Part shown: positions 25,944-34,365 of the stretch, piece by piece
Layout: every line of letters starts with the position of its first letter
Numbering within the stretch: the stretch's first letter is position 1
Assembly (NCBI RefSeq): GCF_009753675.1
Contig: NZ_WQLV01000002.1
Location: 62,001 to 126,000 of the forward strand
DNA from: Parasedimentitalea huanghaiensis
Lineage (GTDB): Bacteria; Pseudomonadota; Alphaproteobacteria; Rhodobacterales; Rhodobacteraceae
Length of the DNA: 64,000 nt
Reading direction: 5' to 3'
Made by a program: the position numbers and the translations under genes
Notes under the pieces: model-generated
Databases searched by the model: none
What the model saw: the letters and a program-made list of their open reading frames with translations, nothing else
Told to the model about the DNA's origin: nothing

Positions 25944-25961
25944 TACCTAAAGCTGCCCTCT

Positions 25962-26005
25962 TGGGGCTCTGCCCCAAACCCCGGGATATTTCTGGCTAGA
26001 TGAAA
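25962..26005 (-). repeat. dispersed TTCATCTAGCC element acting as terminator, copy 2
   Basis: Read on the minus strand: TTTCATCTAGCC, AG, AAATATCCCGGGG, then hairpin GGGGC-AGA-GCCCC and AAGAGG. It lies 12 nt after the stop of the Lrp-family gene in the same orientation. The homologous copy at 4475-4540 has the same placement after its gene. Confidence 0.65.
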
Positions 26006-26016
26006 GCGGATCCTGA

Positions 26017-26475
26017 TCAAGGTGACACTGGTTTGTTGTGTTTGATAGTGCGCAGGACCAAATTGGTTTGGGCGCTGGCCACGGCAGGCAACTGAAACAG
26101 GAACTGCTCCAGAAATAGATTATAGGCCTCCAGGTCCGGAGCTAAAATTCGCAGGTGATAATCGGCCTGACCTGTTGTGGCATAACACTCTTGCACCAAG
26201 GCGCTGCCCTCAACGGCGCGGATGAATTCAACAAGCTTTTCCGGGTCGTGCCGGGTCAGGTGCACATGCACGATGGCCTGAAACCCCAGTCCCATCGCTG
26301 ACGGGTTAACGATGGCCCCATAGCGTTCAATCACGCCGCCCGCCTCCAGCGCCCGCACCCGCCGCCACAGTGCCGAAGCCGACATTCCAACAGCTTCAGC
26401 CAGATCTGCATTCGACATACGGGCATCCTGTTGCAGAAGCGTCAGAATTCGCCGATCTCGGTCGTCGATATTCAT
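26017..26475 (-). CDS. Lrp/AsnC family transcriptional regulator
   Basis: 152 residues from ATG 26475 (MNIDDRDRRILTLLQQDARM); the frame continues upstream to 26640 but overlaps the divergent gene and its operator region. N-terminal HTH (NADLAEAVGMSASALWRRV), C-terminal RAM ligand domain (about 65-150) with GFQAIVHVHL and CYATTGQADYHLRI. It is divergent from the indolepyruvate oxidoreductase gene, its probable target, sensing an aromatic or branched amino acid. Phased TACCC repeats lie between the two starts. Confidence 0.92.
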   Translation of the reverse strand: MNIDDRDRRILTLLQQDARMSNADLAEAVGMSASALWRRVRALEAGGVIERYGAIVNPSAMGLGFQAIVHVHLTRHDPEKLVEFIRAVEGSALVQECYATTGQADYHLRILAPDLEAYNLFLEQFLFQLPAVASAQTNLVLRTIKHNKPVSP

Positions 26476-26498
26476 GTATTGAAACCTCAATTCGAAAC

Positions 26499-26572
26499 TT
26501 ACCCAAATTTCGGTCAATCTACCCAAAATTTCAACATACGCCAGATAGATTGAAAACATTACCCACAAATAC
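26499..26572. promoter_or_regulatory. phased TACCCA repeats, probable Lrp-family operator
   Basis: Three direct repeats: TTACCCAAATTTC (26499), CTACCCAAAATTTC (26519) and TTACCCACAAATAC (26559). Offsets of 20 and 40 nt place all on one DNA face. They fill the divergent region between the Lrp-family gene and the ior start, as expected for an Lrp octamer wrapping DNA. Confidence 0.55.
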
Positions 26573-26620
26573 TGGTTTATCATTTCGGCAACACAACAGA
26601 TCGCGCAAGGGATGTCCGCC

Positions 26621-29600
26621 ATGACCCAGCTGACCCACAAATTTCTCCAATACCAACTGGATGACCGTTACGCCCATGAGACCGGCCGGGTTTTTTTAAC
26701 CGGCACCCAAGCCCTGGCGCGGGTCATGCTGGATCAGGCACGGCGCGATAGAACAGCAGGGTTGGACACTGCTGGTTTTGTTTCGGGCTATCGCGGCTCA
26801 CCACTTGGCGCTGTTGATTTGGAGTTCTGGCGGTCCAAGCAGCGGATGGAAGACAATCGCATCACGTTTATGCCCGCCGTAAACGAAGATCTGGGCGCCA
26901 CGGCAGTGCTGGGAGCGCAGCAGGCGGTGCTAGACCCCGAGTGTGACGTCGAGGGTGTGTTCTCGATGTGGTATGGCAAAGGTCCGGGTGTTGACCGTTC
27001 AGGGGATGCGCTGAAGCACGGCAATGCCTATGGATCATCCTCCAAAGGTGGTGTTCTGGTGGTAGCAGGTGATGACCATGGTTGCGTCAGTTCTTCGATG
27101 CCGCACCAGTCCGACGTCGCCTTTATGTCCTGGTTCATGCCCGTGCTAAATCCTGCAACGGTCGACGAATTCCTCACCTATGGGGAATATGGCTTTGCCC
27201 TGTCGCGCTATTCCGGCACTTGGGTTGGGTTCAAGGCTGTGTCGGAAACCGTGGAAAGTGCCCGCTCGGTTGAGCTGGCGCCGGATCGAACTTTCACCCT
27301 ACCTGAATTGCCCCCGTACCCCGGCGGGCTGCATGTGCGCCCAACCGACTTGCCCAGCCCTGAAATCGAAACCCGCATTCGTGCGAAACTAAAGGCAGTA
27401 CGCGCCTTTGCAGAGGCCAATCCAATTGACCGTCGGATTTACGATCTGCCCAAGGCAAGTTTTGGGTTTGTCACCACCGGCAAGGGCCATTTGGACCTGA
27501 TGGAAGCCTTGCGCTTGCTGGGTTTGGACGAAGAGACCTGCCGCCGCTTGGGTATCGACGTCTACAAAGTCGGCATGGTCTGGCCCCTGGCCCGCCCTGA
27601 AGCACTGCGCTTTGTAAACGGCAAACAGGAAGTACTGGTGGTCGAAGAAAAGCGCGGCATCATCGAGTCACAATTCAAAGAATATTTCTATGACTGGCCC
27701 GGTGACAAACCAGAAAAGATGACCGGAAAGTACGACAGTCAGGGTGAGCCTCTGATCCCCTGGACCGGTGAGCTGAGCCCCTTGATGCTGGTGCCAATTG
27801 TCGCCGCGCGTCTGGACCGGTTCTTCCCCGGTGAAAATCTGCCAGCCAGGGCGAAGGCACTGACCGAAACACCGCCCAATCTGCTGAATATTTCAGGTGC
27901 CAACCGGACGCCGTATTTCTGCTCTGGTTGCCCGCATAACAGTTCAACCAAACTGCCCGAAGGCAGCACCGCAAAATCTGGCATTGGCTGTCACGTGATG
28001 GCCAGCTGGATGGACCGCGACACTGCTGGCTATGCCCAAATGGGCGGCGAAGGCGTCACCTGGTCGGCTGCGTCGCTGTTCAACGGTGGCAAGCACGTAT
28101 TTCAGAACCTTGGCGAAGGCACCTGGTACCATTCGGGATCGCTGGCGATCCGGCAGGCCGTCGCAGCAAATACCAACATCACCTATAAAATCCTCTATAA
28201 CGATGCCGTAGCGATGACCGGCGGTCAGCCGGTGGATGGCCCGGTCAGTGTTTCGGGAATTGCGCAGACCTGCCGCGCCGAGGGGGTGGAACGCATCGCG
28301 CTGGTCTCCGATGACATCGGCAAGTTCTCGATCTCTGATTTTCCCGCAGGCACCACATTCCATGATCGAAGCACTTTAGATGCTGTACAACGGGAGCTGC
28401 GCGAGATCCCCGGTGTCACTGTGCTGATCTATGAACAGACCTGCGCCACTGAGAAGCGCCGCCGCCGTAAACGGGGTACAATGGACGACCCCAAGAAGTT
28501 CGCCATAATCAACGATCTGGTCTGCGAAGGCTGTGGCGATTGCTCTATTGAATCCAACTGCCTGAGCGTCGAACCTAAAGAGACGCCATTTGGTCGTAAG
28601 CGCAAGATCAACCTGTCCAGTTGTAACAAGGACTTTTCCTGCCTGAACGGGTTTTGTCCCAGCTTTGTCACCGTTGAAGGGGCCACCCGTCGAAAGAAAC
28701 AGCCCGCTGATTTGGATGCCGCGCAGCTGGTTGCCGGCCTGCCCACTCCTGATCTTCCGGCGTTGACGAAACCGTTTGACCTGCTGGTCACAGGTGTTGG
28801 CGGCACCGGGGTCGTCACAGTTGGTGCCTTGATCACCATGGCTGCGCATCTGGAGGGCAAAGGCTCTAGCGTGCTGGACTTCACTGGTTTTGCGCAGAAA
28901 TTTGGCACTGTTCTTAGCTATATCCGCCTGTCATCGACCCCCGAAGCGGTCAATCAAGTCCGCATCGACCAGGGCGCCGCAGACGCGGTGATCGGCTGCG
29001 ATATCGTGGTGAGTTCCGCCCCAAAGGCCTCGATCCATTACAACGGCGACACGCGCATTGTGCTAAACCGGGCAGAAATGCCCACCGGTGACCTGGTACT
29101 TCGGCGCGATGCCGATTTGAAGACAGATATGCGCGAACAGGCCATTGCCTCGGTTGTCGGGACAAACAACCTGTCTGGGTTCAACGCCAACGAAGCTGCA
29201 GAAACCCTGTTGGGCGATGCGGTGCTGGCAAATGTGATGATGCTGGGCTTTGCCTGGCAACAAGGGTTGGTACCTGTCGGCGCGGGCGCACTGGACCAGG
29301 CCATTGTTCTGAACGGAGTGGCCATTGAGAAGAACCGTCTGGCCCTGGCGATCGGCCGCGCCATTGCTGTTGACCCAAAACTGGTGGCCGACCACTACGA
29401 CGAAACGCCCGCACCCAAGGAAACACTGATCGACTTGATCCAGCGCCGCGCCACATTCCTGACCGGCTATCAGGATGTCGATTACGCCAAACGCTATTCC
29501 ACCTCTCTGTCAAAATTTCGCAAGTCCCTGCCCGCAGCGGCTGCAGAAGAACTGGCACCATTGGCAGCAAAGTCCTTGTTCAAACTGATGGCGTACAAAG

Positions 29601-30049
29601 ACGAATTTGAGGTGGCCCGACTACTGACCAGTCCAGACTTCAAGCATCAGATCGAAGGTGAGTTCGAAGGCGACTTCACCGTCAAATACCACCTAGCCCC
29701 ACCGCTTCTAAGCCGTAAGGTAGATGGTCGCGGACGCCCGCTGAAGCGCGCATTTGGCGCCTGGCTGCGGCCTGTCATGTCGATACTGGCCAAAGGCAAA
29801 CGTTTGCGCGGCAGCTCGCTCAATATCTTCGGCTATCACGCAGAGGCCAAGCTGCACCGGGAGTTGCTGACATGGTTCGAAGCCGCTCTGGATCAGGTTG
29901 CGCAAAACTATAGCGCAGGCACCCACAATCGCTGCCGGGATATTCTCGCAGCGCCAATGGAAATCCGCGGCTATGGTCCCGTTCGGCTAGAAGCTGCTAA
30001 ATCGGTAAAAGCCGCCGCAGACAAGGAACTTGCATCTCTCAAGGGCTAG
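26621..30049 (+). CDS. indolepyruvate ferredoxin oxidoreductase, fused alpha-beta form
   Basis: 1142 residues from ATG 26621 (AAGGGA 9 nt upstream; an ATG nine bases earlier overlaps that site). It oxidatively decarboxylates aryl pyruvates from aromatic amino acid transamination to acyl-CoA, reducing ferredoxin. Order: pyrimidine-binding domain with GYRGSPLGAVD; TPP domain with CSGCPHNSST (about 433) and NDAVAMTGGQP; a Cys-rich iron-sulfur region CEGCGDCSIESNC...CNKDFSCLNGFC (about 632-690); the IorB-type gamma domain GVGGTGVVTVGA (about 725); and a C-terminal extension. The single-chain form is usual in alphaproteobacteria. Regulated, by inference, by the divergent Lrp protein. Confidence 0.93.
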   Translation: MTQLTHKFLQYQLDDRYAHETGRVFLTGTQALARVMLDQARRDRTAGLDTAGFVSGYRGSPLGAVDLEFWRSKQRMEDNRITFMPAVNEDLGATAVLGAQQAVLDPECDVEGVFSMWYGKGPGVDRSGDALKHGNAYGSSSKGGVLVVAGDDHGCVSSSMPHQSDVAFMSWFMPVLNPATVDEFLTYGEYGFALSRYSGTWVGFKAVSETVESARSVELAPDRTFTLPELPPYPGGLHVRPTDLPSPEIETRIRAKLKAVRAFAEANPIDRRIYDLPKASFGFVTTGKGHLDLMEALRLLGLDEETCRRLGIDVYKVGMVWPLARPEALRFVNGKQEVLVVEEKRGIIESQFKEYFYDWPGDKPEKMTGKYDSQGEPLIPWTGELSPLMLVPIVAARLDRFFPGENLPARAKALTETPPNLLNISGANRTPYFCSGCPHNSSTKLPEGSTAKSGIGCHVMASWMDRDTAGYAQMGGEGVTWSAASLFNGGKHVFQNLGEGTWYHSGSLAIRQAVAANTNITYKILYNDAVAMTGGQPVDGPVSVSGIAQTCRAEGVERIALVSDDIGKFSISDFPAGTTFHDRSTLDAVQRELREIPGVTVLIYEQTCATEKRRRRKRGTMDDPKKFAIINDLVCEGCGDCSIESNCLSVEPKETPFGRKRKINLSSCNKDFSCLNGFCPSFVTVEGATRRKKQPADLDAAQLVAGLPTPDLPALTKPFDLLVTGVGGTGVVTVGALITMAAHLEGKGSSVLDFTGFAQKFGTVLSYIRLSSTPEAVNQVRIDQGAADAVIGCDIVVSSAPKASIHYNGDTRIVLNRAEMPTGDLVLRRDADLKTDMREQAIASVVGTNNLSGFNANEAAETLLGDAVLANVMMLGFAWQQGLVPVGAGALDQAIVLNGVAIEKNRLALAIGRAIAVDPKLVADHYDETPAPKETLIDLIQRRATFLTGYQDVDYAKRYSTSLSKFRKSLPAAAAEELAPLAAKSLFKLMAYKDEFEVARLLTSPDFKHQIEGEFEGDFTVKYHLAPPLLSRKVDGRGRPLKRAFGAWLRPVMSILAKGKRLRGSSLNIFGYHAEAKLHRELLTWFEAALDQVAQNYSAGTHNRCRDILAAPMEIRGYGPVRLEAAKSVKAAADKELASLKG

Positions 30050-30114
30050 CTCCAACACCCATTCCACAGATATGGAGTGGGGCTCCCCCCCACTCGACCC
30101 AGCGTGTAGTGTCG

Positions 30115-30780
30115 TCAAGGATCCCAAAACTGTAGCGAATAGCTGGAAAATTCTTCCAACTCACCCGGTTCCGGCTCACACCCAGTGAACACCTTCAAAT
30201 ACTCAGAGGTCATCGCCAACCGGTAGCTGCCACTTTCGTTCAGCCCCGCCATGTCATACCCCAACTGCATGTAATACAACGCCTTGGCACGCGCCTGCGC
30301 CTCGACCTCAGGGAAGTCATAGCGTTGGAACATCTCAGTCAGGGCCTCCACCCGACGGGCGTCAGATCGATCCAGCAAGTTGCGCACAGGCCCAGAGCGG
30401 CGCGCCCAGTCCCGCACAGCAAAATCCAGTGATGTGTTAAACAAGTCAGGATTGGCAGTGCAACGCCAGACATTCAAAACAGCGGCAGTCACGGTCTTGG
30501 CCTCAGCCTTGGCCTGCCCCACCAGTCCAGCGGTATTGGTCTGTTCCCAACTCTTCAACAAGGCATCCAGCAAATCCTGTCGCGTTTTGAAGTACCAGTA
30601 GAACGACGACCGCGAGACCGCCATCCGTTCAGCCAAAGCCAACACTTTGACCCGCTCAACCCCATCCGAAATCAACACATCCATCGCCACATTCAACCAG
30701 TCATCGCGGGTGACTTTGATATTGCCCACAAGGGGTTCAGCTTCGGGGTCATCGCGGCGCAGAACTGGTTTCGGGGACAT
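30115..30780 (-). CDS. TetR/AcrR family transcriptional regulator
   Basis: 221 residues, AAGGT before ATG 30780. The HTH is near residues 30-70 (VKVLALAERMAVSRSSFYWYF), after an N-terminal extension of about 22 residues. The ligand domain is unspecific. It converges on the ior gene with 65 nt between and lies downstream of a glutathione transferase gene on the same strand (46 nt gap). The effector is unknown. Confidence 0.88.
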   Translation of the reverse strand: MSPKPVLRRDDPEAEPLVGNIKVTRDDWLNVAMDVLISDGVERVKVLALAERMAVSRSSFYWYFKTRQDLLDALLKSWEQTNTAGLVGQAKAEAKTVTAAVLNVWRCTANPDLFNTSLDFAVRDWARRSGPVRNLLDRSDARRVEALTEMFQRYDFPEVEAQARAKALYYMQLGYDMAGLNESGSYRLAMTSEYLKVFTGCEPEPGELEEFSSYSLQFWDP

Positions 30781-30826
30781 GGTCTACCTTTCGTATTGAG
30801 CAGCAAAAGCAATGAGCGAATGAACG

Positions 30827-31456
30827 TTAGACCTGCGCGCTTGGGCGAGATTTGATCCCTGCGTGCCAGGCTAACGTAGCAGTATTCCCTTCAGGAATAC
30901 GCGTTTTGATCACACGGGCAAATTCGACAAACACAAAAGCGCTGATGTCTGCCAGAGTGAACTCCGCAGTAGCCAGATAGCGGCTTGTTTGTAGCCGCTG
31001 TTCCAGCAGGTCAAAGAACCTGGCAGTACGATCCAATCCGCGCGTCACCAGTTCTGGCACCTGCGCATAGTCCACCGGTCCGGGAATTGCACGATCTTCA
31101 AAAAATGGGTTGGAGTTCCGCAAAGCCTCGGCGATTGGCATACCACCTTGCTGTTCGGCAATCGCATTCCACATCAGCACCATCCCTTTTTCTTCAGCGG
31201 TGTCTCCCATCAAAGGCGGGTTAGGATGGGCCGCTTCCAGATAGGCGGCAATCCCAAGATTTTCGGTCAGCATGGTGCCATCATCGGTGATCAACACCGG
31301 CACAGTCGCGTTTGGGTTTATGGCTTTAAAAGCCGAACCCAGCTGCTCACCCTTGGCGATCGAAATGTCATGACTTTCGATCTCTAGCCCCTTTTCGGCG
31401 ATGAACATCCGTGCCCGGCGCGGGTTGGGAGCTGTAGAACAGTCGTAAAAAATCAT
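30827..31456 (-). CDS. glutathione S-transferase family protein
   Basis: 209 residues from ATG 31456 (AAGGAAG upstream); the longer frame from 31510 adds an unrelated N-terminus. Thioredoxin-fold N-terminal domain starting MIFYDCSTAPNPRRARMF, cis-Pro loop NATVPVLITDDG, glutathione-binding TENLGIAAYLE, and an all-helical C-terminal domain ending with a FTLADISAFVFVEFA N-capping motif. Cytosolic; substrate not predictable. Immediately upstream of the TetR gene, so the two may be one transcript. Confidence 0.88.
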   Translation of the reverse strand: MIFYDCSTAPNPRRARMFIAEKGLEIESHDISIAKGEQLGSAFKAINPNATVPVLITDDGTMLTENLGIAAYLEAAHPNPPLMGDTAEEKGMVLMWNAIAEQQGGMPIAEALRNSNPFFEDRAIPGPVDYAQVPELVTRGLDRTARFFDLLEQRLQTSRYLATAEFTLADISAFVFVEFARVIKTRIPEGNTATLAWHAGIKSRPSAQV

Positions 31457-31836
31457 TACCAGCTTCCTTGCCGCACTTGGTTGGACACAGCCTAGGCGGC
31501 AACCCCACATCCTCGCAACCAGATATCGCGGTGACAGCGCACTGGCAGCGCAAGGTCACTTTACGGGATGTTTTCATCGACATGTCACCTTCTGCTGCAA
31601 TCGCGATTACCGCTGGGCGTAACGTCCCCGGCAACAGGATCAGGGCCCCGTTGGACCGGGGCGCTAACGAGATGCATCTACGCACGGGGGATAAAATCCC
31701 CGGCCTAACCCGCTTGCGCGGTACCGCCGCTCGTAACCAGATTATGGAATTGAACGATCACTTATATAGAACAACCGCCAAGGATGCCTCCTTGGCGGAC
31801 CACTTCACCTGTGCAAACAACAACGCAGGCGACCAA
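31457..31836. other. intergenic region between methyltransferase and GST genes
   Basis: 380 nt without a convincing gene. It holds a GGGGAT-AAA-ATCCCC hairpin (about 31687-31701) and the terminator-like stem at 31775-31798. Reading frames across it run into or antisense to the flanking genes and look like chance. A promoter for the GST gene should lie in its left part. Confidence 0.4.
31775..31798 (-). terminator. hairpin downstream of the methyltransferase gene
   Basis: 10-bp perfect stem CCGCCAAGGA/TCCTTGGCGG with a 4-nt loop, 38 nt beyond the stop of the minus-strand methyltransferase gene. On that strand it is followed by TTGTTCT, a weak T-tract, so termination is likely but not certain. 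Confidence 0.6.
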
Positions 31837-32325
31837 TCAGCGACGATAGATAAAGCAGCGTTCTTCAACAGCACCTTCAGGCAGCGCAACCTCGGTCAGG
31901 GTATCGAAATACATCCGGTCAGATGAAACCATTAACCCACCCGGCGCCATCAGCGGTTCGATCAATGGCGAGACGAACCGGGCAAAGATATCGTTCTTTT
32001 GACGGTTATGCCCCCCCAGATCTGCGTGGACCAAACTGGCCACCGGACCAAAGCGCTCCAGTGACTGTGGCAGGGTTTCACGCACATCACCTAAAATGAC
32101 CCTGTCTTCGGGCGGAGTGCTGTCAGGGTGAGAGGCCACCGCACGTTCAAAAACAAAGATGTCGCGATTTTCGACGTAACGGCGCATGTGGTGGTAGGTG
32201 CGGCCATTGCCCAACCCCAGCTCAAACACCGGACCCGACATTGCCGCCGTTTCAGAAATAGCAAAATCCAGACAGGCGCGTTGCGACACCATTCGGTCAA
32301 TAAACAGATCAAGACGGGACGACAT
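31837..32325 (-). CDS. small class I SAM-dependent methyltransferase (Methyltransf_17-like), copy 1
   Basis: 162 residues from ATG 32325 (MSSRLDLFIDRMV). The SAM-binding motif I is FELGLGNGRTYHHMR, followed by an acidic strand end at FVFERAVASHP and MAPGGLMVSS near the end. This compact family has no characterised substrate that I know of. A paralogue (48683-49162) with DMGLGNGRTYDHLR closes the glycosyltransferase operon. This copy stands alone, divergent from the peptide ABC operon by 267 nt. Confidence 0.8.
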   Translation of the reverse strand: MSSRLDLFIDRMVSQRACLDFAISETAAMSGPVFELGLGNGRTYHHMRRYVENRDIFVFERAVASHPDSTPPEDRVILGDVRETLPQSLERFGPVASLVHADLGGHNRQKNDIFARFVSPLIEPLMAPGGLMVSSDRMYFDTLTEVALPEGAVEERCFIYRR

Positions 32326-32592
32326 GAGCAAACTCCTTTTGGCCTGAAAATGCGCTTCAGGTTAATCCAACCCCATGTGCCAGAGAATGACGCAAATGTG
32401 TAGCGCAATGGAATACCAGAGCTCCAACTTGCTGAAATCTGTTTTTTTGATACCTAAACGGTTGAAATTCCCCGCTTGTGCACCGTCTCTGGACAAATGG
32501 GGTTTGACTAGTGAGGCCCCGGCACGCGATGGTGGCAAAAAACAAGGGGGAAGATCATGATAGCGGCACAACAAATGGTTGGGTGGGGCTGA

Positions 32593-34365
32593 ATGCAGCC
32601 TTTGCTATCAGTAGGAAATCTCAGCATTGGCTTTGGCGCTGGTGAGCCCGTGGTTCGTGACGTCAGTTTTCAGGTGAACCCTGGTGAGACGCTGGCGCTG
32701 GTTGGCGAAAGTGGCTCAGGCAAAACAGTGACCTGTCGGGCCGTTTTGCGGATTCTGCCACGCGCTGCTCGTATTCATTCTGGCACCGTCCGATTGAATG
32801 GCAGCAACGGCGTGCAAGAGCTAACAACACTCAGCGAACGTCAAATGCGAAACGTGCGCGGCAATACAATCTCGATGATCTTTCAAGAGCCGATGCGATC
32901 ACTGTCGCCGCTACACCGGATTGGCAATCAGGTCTCCGAAGTGCTGTGGCTACATGGACGAACCCGAGAAGCCGCAGCCCGTAAAGAAGTGCTGGAGTGT
33001 TTTGAGCGTGTCGGTTTCCCAGACCCAGAACGCGCCTACAAGTCTTATCCGTTTGAACTGTCCGGCGGTATGCGTCAGCGCGCAATGATTGCCATGGCCA
33101 TGGTCGCTAAACCTGACTTGTTGATCGCGGACGAGCCAACAACTGCACTGGATGTCACGACGCAGGCCCAAGTCCTGGGGCTGATGAAAGAACTGCAACG
33201 CGACACAGGTATGGCGATGATCCTGGTCACCCATGATCTGGGCGTTGTGGCCAATATGGCCGAACAAGTTGTGGTGATGCACAAAGGCCAAGTGATGGAG
33301 TCCGGAGCAGCCGAACCCCTGTTACGCTCGCCTGCCCATGCCTACACTCAGCAGCTATTTGACGCTGCACCAGCCATCCCGGCCAATCCAGTGAACGCAC
33401 CAGAGCTGCCACTGGACGATCTGATCCTGCAGATGAAATCCGTCTCAAAAACCTATTCAATGCGCGCAGGCAAAAGCTGGAAGGCTGAGACCAAAATCCA
33501 CGCCTGCCGCGGCGTCGACTTTTCGCTACAACGCGGTAAGACATTGGCGATTGTAGGCGAAAGTGGCTCGGGGAAAACCACTGCTGCACGGATTGCTTTG
33601 GGCGCAGAGCTGCCCGACGAGGGTGGCGAAGTACTGTTTCGCGCCACATCACAATCCAATCCCATTGGCGTACATCACATGTCGCGCGCTGCCCGCACTG
33701 CGTTCCAGCGCGAAGCGCAGATGGTGTTTCAGGATCCCTATTCATCCCTGTCACCACGGATGCGGATTCTTGACGCGCTGGTTGAACCCCTTGATATCCA
33801 TGGTATCGGTTCCAAGCTCGAACGCCGCGACCAGGCGGCTGATATGCTGAGATTGGTGGGGCTTGATCCGGATATGCTGCAACGCTATCCGCATGCCTTT
33901 TCCGGTGGTCAGCGCCAGAGATTGTCAATTGCCCGGGCGCTGATGTTAGACCCGTCGCTGTTGGTTTGTGACGAGCCGACTTCGGCCTTGGACGTCTCTG
34001 TGCAAGAACAAATCCTTCAATTGCTGGAAGACATCCGTGACCGTAAAAATCTGTCTTATCTGTTCATCAGTCACGATCTCGCTGTCGTCGCCCGGATAGC
34101 GGACGAAGTGGCCGTGATGCGGGCCGGACTGGTGGTTGAACAAGCGCCGCCGGACACATTATTCCACAACCCAAAACACCCCTACACCAAAGCATTGATT
34201 GCTGCTCAGCCCGAGCCGGACATTGACCGGCCTATTGATCTCAAATTGGTGGCCCTGGGTGCTGGCTCGCCCGAAAGCTGGCCCGATCATTTTCGTTTTT
34301 CCGACACCGAGATACCGTCATTGGTACAGGTGGAACCCGGACATAAGGTACGTTGCCATGTTTAA
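32593..34365 (+). CDS. peptide-type ABC transporter, fused double ATP-binding protein
   Basis: 590 residues holding two complete ATPase domains of the OppD/OppF (oligopeptide) type. Domain 1: Walker A GESGSGKT (38-45), signature LSGGMRQR, Walker B LLIADEPTTALD. Domain 2: Walker A GESGSGKT (322-329), signature FSGGQRQRL, Walker B LLVCDEPTSALD. The fusion resembles YejF and GsiA. It is first in a four-gene transporter operon, and its end overlaps the binding-protein gene by 8 nt. It powers import at the inner membrane. Confidence 0.93.
   Translation: MQPLLSVGNLSIGFGAGEPVVRDVSFQVNPGETLALVGESGSGKTVTCRAVLRILPRAARIHSGTVRLNGSNGVQELTTLSERQMRNVRGNTISMIFQEPMRSLSPLHRIGNQVSEVLWLHGRTREAAARKEVLECFERVGFPDPERAYKSYPFELSGGMRQRAMIAMAMVAKPDLLIADEPTTALDVTTQAQVLGLMKELQRDTGMAMILVTHDLGVVANMAEQVVVMHKGQVMESGAAEPLLRSPAHAYTQQLFDAAPAIPANPVNAPELPLDDLILQMKSVSKTYSMRAGKSWKAETKIHACRGVDFSLQRGKTLAIVGESGSGKTTAARIALGAELPDEGGEVLFRATSQSNPIGVHHMSRAARTAFQREAQMVFQDPYSSLSPRMRILDALVEPLDIHGIGSKLERRDQAADMLRLVGLDPDMLQRYPHAFSGGQRQRLSIARALMLDPSLLVCDEPTSALDVSVQEQILQLLEDIRDRKNLSYLFISHDLAVVARIADEVAVMRAGLVVEQAPPDTLFHNPKHPYTKALIAAQPEPDIDRPIDLKLVALGAGSPESWPDHFRFSDTEIPSLVQVEPGHKVRCHV

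Noticed and set aside
31468-31926. 152-residue open frame in the GST-methyltransferase gap
   Set aside because: Overlaps both flanking genes antisense, has no good ribosome binding site and crosses a hairpin terminator.
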